A stretch of DNA of 64,000 bases from Yamagishiella unicocca. Lineage: Eukaryota; Chlorophyta; Chlorophyceae; Chlamydomonadales; Volvocaceae. Shown here one piece after another: positions 21,601-31,996 of the stretch (positions are counted from its first letter, which is position 1; the number at the start of each line of letters is the position of its first letter). The DNA is taken from the NCBI GenBank assembly GCA_003116995.1, contig BDSL01000009.1:744001-808000 (forward strand). The letters are read 5' to 3'. The notes under the pieces are model-generated. The model ran no database searches and had not been told where the DNA came from. It worked only from the letters and a program-made list of their open reading frames with translations. The translations under genes and the position numbers were made by a program.

Positions 21601-23782
21601 CGTTGGCGGTTGCCTAGGTCGAGTTGGCCTGGGGCGAGGGGACAGCCTCCCAGTGCTACACCTGTCGATACGGTGTTCCACTGCAGCAAAGGTTTCCACG
21701 GGATGGGGTAAGATCTGGACCTGGGTTGAAAATCAAGACGGGGTAAGATCTGGACCTGGGTTGAAAATCAAGACGGGGCAAGATCTGGACCTGGGTTGAA
21801 AATCAAGACGGGGTAAGATCTGGACCTGGGTTGAAAATCAAGACGGGGCAAGATCTGGACCTGGGTTGAAAATCAAGACGGGGTAAGATCTGGACCTGGG
21901 TTGAAATCGAGATGCAACACAACGCGTTACAGCTACTACCCCAGGCTGAGATCATGGCGCGTGCGGGCACGTACGGTATGAGCGCGGAGCCGAACGCCTT
22001 GGGTCAGAAGGATCGCGGCAGCAACGTGACCGCGCCGCTAGGAGGGCATGTCGACAGCTGTTGGCCGGCGTTGTGTCCGAGTGCCGCTCTTGCGAAGCTG
22101 TCGGACGCCGCGCCGACTGGTCGGGGGAGAGCAGACGTGCTGGCAGCGCACGGTGTGCGGCTGGGTGCGGCGGCTGGAGGCGGGAGCCGTCGTACAGATG
22201 ACCCGGCGTGGCGACGGCGCTCTCAGCATTGACCAAGCGTTGACCAAGCGCTGTGTTGTTGCCCCCTGCAGGACTTCGGGTTGTCGCGGTTGCGCAGCAC
22301 CGTTCTGGCCACCGAGCACCCCGAGGCGGGGACGGTGGGTGGCGGCACGGGGAGCGGGCGCGCCAGGAAGATCCACGTGACCCCCCCGGCCGGGCGTAGC
22401 CTCTCACCTTCTTACCTGGATCCTTTTGGCTGGCAAAATGTGACACGCACTTGGCTTGTGGAAACAGGGCAGCTGCAACCAAGCGCAAAGGAGAGCGCGC
22501 GGGGCCATGTTTCCCGCTATTTGGCCAAACGTGTAGCTCTGACACGCGTCTCTTGCTGCTCGCCCTCCCCCCCTGCAACTCTCGGGTGCGAACCCACGCC
22601 ACGCCGCCGGCGACTTCGTACACTTGGCTCGTGCCCAATCATCCGCTAACGAACTTGCGTTGGAGCAGCCGGCATACATGGCACCAGGTGAGCCAGCCAG
22701 GGGATTGCGCCACCGGTACGTCGGGGTAGACGCGCAGGTCCGCCCCACGCAGAGCCAGTCGGGAATGCGCGCTCGCCGCTGTGAACCCTGTGACGAGATG
22801 CACGCGGGGAACCTCTCGCCTGCGACTTCATGGGGAACATGGGTGCACCCGCACGACACGACGCGATCGCGGGGTGTGGCTCGCGCTGGTAACCCGCTCA
22901 GAGGTGTGCGAACATGCGGAATAGTGATACCCGTAGCACTGTGCACGGTGCACGCGATCCAACTGCCGGACTTCGCTGCCGCTCCGTATCTCCCGCCGTC
23001 GCCTTGTGACCCCGCTCCGGAACCCGCCGCCACGCAGAGTGTTTCGACACACAGAACCTGAAGATCACGCACAAGGCGGTGAGGCAGTCGGGCGGATGGT
23101 CGCGATTACGGGGAGGCAGGGGTTTAGGGTTTTAGGGAGGCAAGGAGTCGCGTATACGGTATCAAGAGCCAGCCGAGCGCGCAATATGCACCACCAGGCC
23201 TGTACGACTGTCTTGGAATATGCGGCTGTGCTTTTGGATCCTGCACGCTTTTGGATCCTGCATTACCTGTAGCCATGTCCGATGTGGCGGCGACGATGTG
23301 CAAGTAGGGCCACCTCGGACCGTTGCCTGTCCAGTCGTCCCGGTCGGGCCTCCGCCCTGCGCCGGGCTGGGCGGCTCGGGCGACGGCGGCTCATGTCATA
23401 CGTGGTGTGTACCTGCAGCCAACCCGCGTGCGTGTTTTCCACCTCATCGTGTACGGCCTTGGAAGCCCGTCGCAGTACGTTAACCCTACCATATCGTCCC
23501 GGACTTCCACCCCGCGGCGCCCGACAGGACATCTACGCGTTCGCAGTGATCATGTGGGAGATGGTGACCGGCCGCGTACCGTGGTTGGGCTTTGCGCCCG
23601 TGGCAGTGGCCTACGCCGTCACGATGCTGGGCGAGCGGCTGCCAGTTGACTCTATCGACCAGGAGCGCTGCCCCGCTGCACTGGCGCGGCTGCTGACGCA
23701 GTGCTTCGATGCCCAGCCGCGTCGCCGGCCCGCTGCTGCGGAGCTGGTGAAGGAGCTGCAGATCCTGGCCCAGGTGCGATGA
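15677..23782 (+). CDS. receptor-like protein kinase A (signal peptide, beta-helix-like ectodomain, TM, TKL-type kinase)
   Basis: Exons: 15677..16006, 16607..16691, 17105..17214, 17791..18006, 18527..18758, 18930..19056, 19566..19714, 20455..20978, 21243..21309, 21536..21597, 22272..22334, 22669..22687, 23038..23078 and 23528..23782. They sum to 2280 nt (759 residues), with every phase matching. Residues 1-28 are a signal peptide (LALALITSLLCLSG). The ectodomain has the motif ALMNDVTLAD, then VRLAPGVTLTLRHLIITRF and Cys-containing segments. One membrane helix (about 313-339) spans an exon junction and ends in RRRR. The kinase starts near 458: GKGSFGRV loop, VAVKLL lysine, HPNVVRLL, HRDLKPAN, DFGLSRL, GTPAYMAPE and DIYAFAVIMWEM. 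All catalytic residues are present. About 45 Gly/Ala-rich residues sit between the lysine and helix C. The family is large in volvocine algae; its ligands are unknown. Exons 5-7 are less certain than the kinase exons. Confidence 0.88.
17251..17671. repeat. 28-bp minisatellite, 15 identical copies, in intron 3 of kinase A
   Basis: The unit begins cacgctctagggaggggctt and ends ggcgccac. Starts occur every 28 bp from 17251 to 17643 without a single change. It fills most of intron 17215..17790. There are no spacers, so it is not a CRISPR array. Confidence 0.97.
18007..18126 (+). repeat. G-rich intronic tract in kinase A
   Basis: Irregular repeats of gggggcgagggtga-like units begin right at the donor of intron 4 (18007..18526). 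Many runs of four or more G lie on the coding strand, so the pre-mRNA could form G-quadruplexes here. That is a prediction from base runs only. Confidence 0.8.
21056..21160. repeat. 11-bp tandem repeat, about 9.5 copies, in kinase A intron
   Basis: The unit cctcagatccg starts every 11 bp from 21056 to 21155. It lies in intron 20979..21242, between the kinase N-lobe exon and the next exon. Each copy holds CCTCAG, a plausible 3' splice-site core, upstream of the true acceptor at 21241-21242. Confidence 0.95.
21707..21906. repeat. 35-bp tandem repeat, 6 copies, in kinase A intron
   Basis: The unit starts ggtaagatctggacctgggt and starts recur every 35 bp from 21707 to 21882. The third base alternates between T (ggtaag) and C (ggcaag). 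The last copy has lost an A. It lies in intron 21598..22271. The T copies contain GGTAAG, which resembles a 5' splice site. Confidence 0.95.
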
Positions 23783-25532
23783 CGGTCATGGCAGCTATGC
23801 ATGGGGTTGGGCTGCCAGGCAGCAGGGTAGGAGAGGCCGAGGTTGTTCTGGGAACCTCGAATGGCGGCCAACCCTCCGCGAGTTGCACAGGAGCCAGCGC
23901 AGGAGCGGGTTCGGGGGGCGGCTGCAGCAGGGAGGTGGGTCAGCGTGGTAGCGTGCATCTGACACATGAAGGGGAACTGAAAGGGAGGCAGATCGGGCGC
24001 TGGTTCGCGGATTCACGTTCTGCTTTAGGGGGATCCACGACCATGCTTGAGGCTTTTTTCGGACGCGCGTGTCGAAGTGCTCAGTTCTTCCGCTCGAAGC
24101 AACGCGGCGGCTGGCCGGTCAGGGTACGCACCTACGCATACAAAAGAAAGACCAGAGTGGCCAGCGCGCCGTCGCGAATGCCACGCGCTAGGATTGTTGG
24201 TGCTGCCAGGGGCTGGACGTTGGGTTCCGGAGAAACTGCAGCTCTTGCGCCCCCTGTCACTGCCACTGCCACTGTTCAACAGGGTTTGGAGGACACGTCG
24301 TCGTACGACACGGCCGGCAAAGGATGACCAGCTCCGCTGTGGCCGGCAGCAGTCCTTGCACGACAGGCGGCTATCGAACGAGGCCCAACAGGCCAGCGAG
24401 TGGATCATCGCGCTCGCAGCCGGTAGAACTGCCACAGCAGCAGGACGGCCTTGCTTCCTAGCCCTTTCCTCGCCGTGGAGAGAGCGGGTGCGCTAGTTGT
24501 CGGCGCTCAAGAGAAAACATGTATGAGAGCTCCCACCGGCCAAACGCGAATTCTCATAAAGGGTTGTTGGTTGTACAACAGCGTCAGTACTCGGAACCTT
24601 GACGTCCTAGCAATACGTGGCTCTAACCGTCATATTTATATCCCCAACTCCACATCCGGGAAGACGCTGTAGTGATGCGTGGCTCGTATGAAGGTGTTGC
24701 ACGATTAAATTGGTACTGCCGGTAATAGTGTTATTCCACATTTGTGTAGAGTTTCGCGGCTCGCGGCGGGTGTATGTGTTCACCCACTGTGCCGTAGCTG
24801 ACATTTTTGGCTGAGAGCAGCAGGCCGCGGCTCCGCTTACGCCAACAAATAGCCCTGACGTGTCAGGAGAGTGTGGGATTCTGTGTGTGTCGTGCAAGAG
24901 CTGTGGTAGAGAAACCGGGGCCGCAACGAGTCGTGTGTGGCAGCAGTGCGTGATGTGCCCATGTCATTTTATTTAAGCTTACCACGTCACCGATGTTCAC
25001 GAGCACTGTCTTGCCAGGAACACGGCCTGCGGGTGAGCTCTAACGTATGTGGTTTGGCGCGCCGTCTAATTGCGATAAAACGTGAATGGAGAAGAGCTTG
25101 CCGGATGGGCAGGACCTGAGTTCATACCTTGCTGGGGGCTCGCAGACACTGGTTTCCTACGAGCTGGAGCTCGTGCTCAGCGGCGCATCGGAGGGTTGCG
25201 CCCACGCGGCGGCCTTTCCCGGCCCCAGGGGGCGGCGTGTGTATTTCTTCAAGCGACCCAGGGGTCGCTTTGCAGGGTTGGCTGAATAGCGTGAGCTGTA
25301 CCTAGATACTTGTCGGGCGACATATACTTACGTTTGGTGTTGTCACCTTCCGCCTTGTGGTGTTTTGGCGGTGGTGGGTAGCTCGTACCTGGGGTCCGTT
25401 GCCACAGGGTCTGATGTCACCATCATGACTTGGCCTCGCCTTCTATACATTCCCCTGCTGTTTCATACTATACCGGCCATAATAACCTTTTCAACATAAA
25501 TTGTCACCTATCTCAACATCAACCTATCAACC
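23783..25532. other. spacer, no gene recognised
   Basis: It holds the 3' UTR of kinase A and the promoter of the next gene. A 67-codon ATG frame at 25086..25289 has no recognisable domain and no splice partner, so I do not call it. Confidence 0.5.
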
Positions 25533-26686
25533 ATGCTCATGAACCTCGCGCGGCGCTGCGCCAGCTCGGCCGCCTCCGCCAATGGCTACCCAAGCAAGGG
25601 CTCCTTCGCGTTCAGCCGCCTTCTGCCAGCCGGCCGTGGTGTCGCCACAAGCTCCTGCTCCGCGATTGGTTCTCACATGAGCGACAACGACCCAGAGGCG
25701 CTCGCGCATCATAAGGAGAAGGTGCGAGGAAGGGACGTGGCCATACATCGACATGTCACAACAACTGAGGGACACTGGTTTAAGCGACGATGACCCAGAG
25801 GTCGCCCTAGTTAAGGCGGCGCAGTTGGCAGCTTACCGGCAGGGCACAGTGTTGCTGCGCTCCTGACTTGAGGATTTTCTAGGTTCTGGACAGTCAACGG
25901 AAGCTCAAGAATAATGCATGTTAACGAGCGGCGGAGTTCTTCATGCCTGATTTTCTGCAGCGAAAAGCCCTATCCGCCTTCTGGGTCGCGCCACCTCTTG
26001 TCGGAACTCGCGTCACCATGCAGCCGCATTGCTGCGCAGGCCCTCAAGGGCGAGTCGCCCGCCTTCGTTCCAAATGTGGAAGGCTGGTCCGAGACCCTGG
26101 CTTCCGTCTCCGAGGCGGTCGTCAAGGCGGAGCGCAATGTGGACGACGACGCAACGACTGTACCTGAGAAGCTGGAACAGCTGCAGCGACATACCATCCA
26201 TGTGAGGCAGCGGGCTCGGCGGCGGCCTCCGCTCGCACGCATGCCTGCCCCTACCCGGCCCGAGGTGTTCATATGGCCCGGGAGCATATCCTGTACCGCT
26301 GCGAGAGATGCAGCCGCCCATACCCTTGCCAGCCATACTCTTGCTATGCGCACGCCACGCCTCGCGGCACCTTTGGGTTATCTGCCTGGGCGGTGGGGCC
26401 CCTTCCCGCTCGTGCAGGGAAGGCGTGGGTCCTGGCCGTTGGCGGCGCTCCTGGCGCGTCATGCCCCCAGGTGCTAGGCCCCACTTAAACGACCCTCGCC
26501 GCGCTCCGCTGCTGCCCGCGCTGCTGCCCTCGCTGCTGCCCCCAGGTGGTCCAGCAGCTGCACCACTCCGGGGAGGAGGGCATGCCGCCCACGGACAAGC
26601 GCACCGAGAACGACGTGTCCGGCTCCCCCGCGCATGCCGCAAACCTGAAACACACCAGGACCTCGCCGGGCTCCGACCCGCGCTGA
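25533..26686 (+). CDS. small conserved protein, probably mitochondrial, function unknown
   Basis: Exons 25533..25721, 26040..26201 and 26546..26686, all phase 0, give 163 residues. The first 40 residues are rich in Arg, Ser and Ala with few acidic residues (MLMNLARRCASSAASANGYP), like a mitochondrial targeting peptide. The rest is small and acidic: GWSETLASVSEAVVKAER, then LEQLQRHTIHVVQQLHHSG. I recall uncharacterised plant proteins with the same plan (a GWNE-LASxSEAxVKAD box followed by LQxxTxExVxxxHSG), but I cannot name a function. There are no membrane segments and no catalytic motif. The clean exon phases support it as a real gene. Confidence 0.72.
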
Positions 26687-28000
26687 TGACGTCACTGGAG
26701 GCTGCGGTACCACCGCTGTACAACGTCGCAACGAGGGCGGCTTGAGGGGGGATGCCGAGGTGGTGGTCGGCATGCGATGGTCCTCATGCATAAGGTTGTT
26801 GCCAGGCTAGAGTAGTTGTGGTCGCCAGAGGACGCGCATGCCCCTGCTAGTTTCATGCGTGACCTGCGCAGCCTGGATAAATGGTCATTCTACAGCGCTC
26901 GGTCAAACGGGTGCCCGGCCAGACGACATAGCCTGACGCCTCCGGCCTGGTGTTCACTCGATGCATTTTGACGCTGTTGCCGAGGCCATGCATCTGTTGC
27001 GGGTCCTGATGAAGCCCGTGCTGTTGCGGGCAGGTAGTGGCGAGGACGTGCCGCCGCGGACAGCCGCAGGCCAAGACGCCCATGGTACCGCCTATAAGAG
27101 TTTGTAAAATACGTTGGCAGTGCACTTGTCTCCTTCGGTGTCAGGCGATGCGCCCGATGGCTCTACTAACGGCCTGGAGCCCACAGTAACGTGTATTAGT
27201 ACTGGTGCGTCGGCAGCACGTTCCTCTCGGCACCTTTCAGCCTTTTACAGCCCGTGCGGAAAGCTCCGAAATAACTCGCATACCCCAGTACATGCGAATT
27301 GACGGCACACGGCGACCGGTACGGCAGTCCACGGCACTCCGGGCGCATTCCCAACATATGACGAGAGCTCTCATAATACCGCGATCAAGTCGAAAATCGC
27401 GATAGCCGCTCAGTAGTTGCATCGACCTTCATTAGGTCACTGCCTATCAGCTCAATCACTCCCGATCCCGAAAGCAAACACACATCAACCCCCAAGTCGC
27501 GCCACACCAGTGTCCGACACGCGTTCCACAGGTACAAGGCACATACAAAGTAACAGCCGACTGCATGCACACTAGATAAATGCGGCCGAGCGGCCGACGC
27601 TCCGCAAGTAGGTGGCGCATGTGGCGTTGCGCAATTCCGGCACTGCGTAGTAAGTGGCATCACAGCCGCAAAGGCATCGCCAATCGCTTGCGAAAAACGA
27701 CCAAAACGCTCGGATACCGCCCTGTTCGTCCTGCATAAACCTAGCACAGGCTCGGGCGCTAACGTTGCGAGCTAGCCCGAACATATGGGCAATTCGGATA
27801 GCTCGGAGCAGCTCGGCCATCGTGTACTCCGCCGTGGAGTGGCACAGGTAGTTGCGCCGCCACGCGTCCTACGCCGCTTATTCAACAGCACGATAATGAA
27901 GGACTAGGCAATCCAGTATGGACAACACTTCATATGGGCACGCAAGTCTACGTCCAGACGCGGTACGTGTGCAAGGAGAAAAAGACAGTCGTGCAACATC
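26687..28000. other. convergent spacer, no gene recognised
   Basis: It lies between the 3' ends of the small mitochondrial protein gene (+) and APS reductase (-). Two overlapping minus-strand frames at 27385-27820 are 82 and 120 codons long, with no domain I know. They may be relics of a mobile element. Confidence 0.45.
27103..27107 (+). terminator. TGTAA polyadenylation signal, possible end of the 25.5 kb gene
   Basis: This is a TGTAA motif about 420 nt after the stop codon of the small mitochondrial protein gene. The distance is plausible for a 3' UTR in this lineage. Confidence 0.45.
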
Positions 28001-31000
28001 TTATTTGCCGGCAACGGTCTTGACCCACATGGCGAGGGTCTCCACGTCACGGCGCTCGCTAGGATACTTGATCACCTGCGATGTTGGGGGTAACGAGGGT
28101 TTAAGTGATCTTGAGCTTCATCAACCTGGCCTGATAATCCGTTTCCACAACACTGCGCTCTCGTACGCCAGCAAATGAAAATGCTCGCCGTCGCACCGCC
28201 AATCGCCACACCCTGCTTCGGGTTGCGCGCTCCTCACCTGCTTGCTGCCGGCCGGCAGGAAGACGATGGTGGGGAATGTCTTGAGCTGAAGGTTCTCGTT
28301 GCAGAACTCCCGGTCAATGTCCGCCTGGTACTTGGCCACGGTCACGTTGCTGCCTGCCAGCTCCTGCGCCAGCGCCTCGTACGAGGCCTCCATGCCCTGG
28401 CAAAAGGGGCACCAAGGCGCGTACAACACAGCCAGGGTGCTCTTGGCGCGGTTGCCGGCCGCCATGGCCCGGACATCCTCCGTGCTCAGGGTGGTCACGG
28501 CGCTGCCTGTTTGGGCCAAAGAAGGATCGCGGGGCTTCAGTGATCGTTGATCACAGCAGTGTTACGAGGGGCAGCGCAGCAGCCGACATGGGTTGCGCAA
28601 GGAGGGCTAGCGGCTAATCCCAGGCCAGCCACTCGAGCCATATGCAACGCGGATGGAGGGCCCCATGACTGGGCATTGTATAACTCCAGTTGCACCCGTG
28701 CAATAACATTTAACATACGCCTGCAGAGAGCTCTTCCGTGCCCCCCTCCGACCGCCAGGCTCCACAGCTACCCCCCCTTGTATGCTCACCCGCAGGCCAC
28801 AGGTCGCGCTCCGCCTTCCGCTCCTCCGTGGTGCCGTCCGCCTTCTTAACGTTGCCGCTGTGCAGGCCGCACTCCTTGGCTGCGGCGTCCTCCCACCACC
28901 AGCGGCCCTCACGCTCCGCCTGGTTGGGCAGCACTGGGCGCGTGCAGGGCTCGCAGCCGATGGAGATGTAGCCGCAGTTGTGCAGCGAGTTAGTTGGCAC
29001 ATTCTGCGGCGGACAACGGGAGGGCGAGGCGGTACAAGGGATGCGTCAGGCGCGGAGAAACTGTCGCAGCAGGAGCAGGAAGGCGCTTCGCGCGGGCATT
29101 TCATGATGTTGCGGTAGGTGATGAGCTGTTGCGCCCCCTGAACGGTGCTACAGCCACAACGGCCGTGCACCTGCCTTAGATGAGCTCAGTGTTTTCAGCT
29201 GTTTAAAGACCGCAGCACAGCACCCGTGGCTGTGCCGGGGTGAACACAGCTGTGGCGGTGCAAATGCAAACTGTCACACATAAAAGGACTCTTAAGAAAC
29301 CACGTTTGAAGCCCGGGACTGGTGTGGCCACCACCAGCACGACCACTCATACGGTACCGGTATGCTGCAAACGTGGACAGGCCTTGACCTGATACCGTAC
29401 GGGAAATGTGATTTGGATGAAATATAACAAGGCCACAAGAGATGCAGTGCCCCCTGAACGGTGCTACAGCCACAACGGCCGTGCACCTGCCTTAGATGAG
29501 CCCAGTGTTTTCAGCTGTTTAAAGACCGCAGCACAGCACCCGTGGCTGTGCCGGGGTGAACACAGCTGTGGCGGTGCAAATGCAAACTGTCACACATAAA
29601 AGGACCCTTAAGAAACCACGTTTGAAGCCCGGGACTGGTGTGGCCACCACCAGCACAACCGCCCATGCGTTATGCTGCAAACGTGGACAGGCCTCTGAAA
29701 AAGGAAACAGTGATTTGGATCGCGCAACGGTAACACCGCAAACGATGCAGTGCCCCCTGAATGATGCTACAGCCACAACGACCGTTCACTCGAGGTGCTT
29801 TCAGCTGTTAAAGGGCTGCAGGACAGTCTACGCAGCCGTACCATGGTGAGTGAAAGCTGGCACAATGTAATACGGCACGCGGATGTCCTGCAGATCGTCG
29901 TATCCGTGCAAGGCATCTGGGCGTCAGGACGTGTCCGCGCACGACGGTATTCCTTCCTTTCCCTTCCTCCTCGCCACCTCCCTTCCAGAACAGCCCATGC
30001 GCTGCACTCCCTCCCTCTGGCGTTGAGGCGCCGCCCACTTACTTTGTCGGTCAGCCTCGTTTTGCCGCAACACCAACGCCCTTCCCCTCCCTTCCCCATC
30101 CAACGACCCACCATGACGCGAAGGAAGTTCCACACCTCCGCCGAGGTCATGTTGGACAGCGGGTTGTACTTGATGAGCGAGCCCGGGCCGCCCTCCACGC
30201 CCTCGAACACGGGGTCCACCTGCACCACCGGCACCTCCGTGCGGGTGCCCGGCGACTGGTCCTTGCGCTGGCCGGTGATCCAGCTGCGCAGGGTCTTCAG
30301 CTGCTTGCGCAAGGGCTTCACCTGCGGAGCACCGTAACGCATGCCAAGGGCGCAATTGCAGGAGAACGCACGGCGGTCGTCAAGAGGCTGTCGTTGTTGA
30401 CTTGGTAGGTAAGCCTAGGGGCATACGGGAGTGGACGCGGCATCTGCTCCCTGGACGCATGCAGCTCGGGCCCCCTATCCGTGCGAACAGGGGCTGGAGC
30501 CGTCAGCTCCTGCGCACCTTGCGGATGCGGCAGCACTCGGTGTGGCCGTCCTCATAGAAGGAGTAGAGGCCCTTGGCTCGTACCAGGTCTGTCACCTCCT
30601 GAGACTCCGGGAAGGTGTACTCGATGCGGATCTTGTAGTGCTTCTCGACATCATCGAACAGCTTGTACGTCTCGGGGTTCAGCCGGCCAGTGTCAAGGCT
30701 GTGGGGTGCGGGACGCGATCTGGGTCAGCGGCTGCCACAGAAGGTGAACGCAGGACTCACGACCAGGAAAGTGTTGGACCGGATCCTCTACGACCGGATC
30801 CTCTACGGGAGGTAGCTGCCGAGTCATGGCAACGACTGAGGCAGCCCAACAAGGCTACAGTATTTTTTCATTCGTTGCCAATGGTGCGGCAACATGGTTC
30901 CCCGCAGACACCCCTACCTGAAGACACGGTATGGGCGGCCAGTCAGGTGAGCATACTCGATCAGAGCCACGTCCTCAGCACCACTGAATGCGATACCAAT

Positions 31001-31541
31001 GTCCGAGCCGAAGGTCTTCAGGGCCTGCGCGTCAGACAGCACATACGAGCATGCACATTGGTAATCAAGCCCGTGCAGTGGTGGTTGCCAAGGGGGGCGT
31101 ATACGCTGTGCTCACCCAGACACGCGGCCATTATACTTGTGCAATGGTGATTTGACTTTTAGACATACAAGACCAGCATATGCATAATCAGGTGAAGGCC
31201 GAGAAAACTTACGTGGTCCATGATAACAAGCGGCGAGGCGAGCTCCATCTCCGAAGCCAGCGCCTCCCAATTGGGCTTGGTAGCAACAGTAGCCACATTT
31301 ACCTACAGTCAAATTGGCGGATGAGTTCGCACAAGGCCTTCAGGCCACGCCAGCACGACCGCCGCATCACGTTGACGCAGCATACCTGAGGAACGCGAGC
31401 GACGTTCACACGGACAGCTTGCCGGCGGGCAGCCGATTGGCTGGCAGCCCGCTGAGCAGAAAACGCGCGGCCCTGCGGGGTGATAGGCCCATGTCTTAGC
31501 GCGCCGACACAACAATTCAGGATAGAATTGGTTAGGTACAT
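28001..31541 (-). CDS. MET16: plastid 5'-adenylylsulfate (APS) reductase
   Basis: Exons in reading order: 31541..31386, 31302..31213, 31024..30918, 30698..30518, 30321..30112, 29003..28790, 28506..28238 and 28075..28001. They total 1302 nt (433 residues) in consistent phase. The enzyme reduces APS to sulfite in plastid sulfate assimilation. An N-terminal stretch of about 50 residues, rich in Ala, Arg and Ser, is a likely transit peptide. The reductase domain shows [32 protein letters not shown] and [11 protein letters not shown]. It has the cysteine pairs TECC and GCEPC that hold the [4Fe-4S] cluster. The C-terminal thioredoxin-like domain has [19 protein letters not shown] and the cis-proline segment TFPTIVFLP, as in plant-type APR. 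The start codon is a choice: the first ATG in frame with the transit peptide. The gene is head to head with the chalcone-isomerase-like gene. Confidence 0.95.
29133..29830. repeat. tandem repeat of about 310 bp, two copies plus a partial, in APS reductase intron 5
   Basis: Starts at 29133, 29450 and 29753 share the sequence ccccctgaa...gctacagccacaac and remain alike for most of 300 bp. The third copy is cut short near 29830. Spacing is 317 and 303 bp. It sits inside intron 29004..30111. It could be a satellite or a tandem insertion of a small non-autonomous element. No terminal inverted repeats were recognised. Confidence 0.92.
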
Positions 31542-31996
31542 GTCGCACCTGGGTCAGTTGCATGGCTGCAAAACTGTATTTGAAAACAGTCCACAGGGTA
31601 AAATGTCAAGAGGAAGATTAGATTGGGCTATCCGCACTTAACTCGTTGGCACATCGGGGCCTCCCACCCAAAGTCCGTACGCGAGACATTGTCATTTTCC
31701 TGTGCTTTACACAGAAGTAGATAACACAAGGTTTGTACAAGCTTGCGCAGGCGTGATAACCTGCTGACTGTAACGCCAGCACACGGCCGCATCGGCCTCT
31801 ACCCAGACATCGTCGCATGATGCAAAGGCAGTAAGTATGCCTTGCATTTTCTATAGCCCAATAATTGCCCACAGCTAGATCGGTCGATCGCAGCGCGACG
31901 AACACGAACCGCCGCGTGTTTCGGCGGCCCCGGCACTTGACCCAGGCGCTGCGCTGACGTTGCTCGGTGCCCCGTTACGACACGCTTTGGCACCAC
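31542..31996. promoter_or_regulatory. divergent promoter region of APS reductase and the CHI-fold gene
   Basis: About 455 bp separate the two proposed start codons. I see no named motif. The 5' ends of both genes are tentative, so the spacer may be shorter or longer. Confidence 0.4.

Noticed and set aside
25086..25289. 67-codon ATG frame
   Set aside because: No domain, no splice partner, and an overlapping frame of equal length. It is likely chance.
27385..27820. Two overlapping minus-strand frames of 82 and 120 codons
   Set aside because: No recognisable family and no sign of exon boundaries. A transposon relic is possible but unproved.
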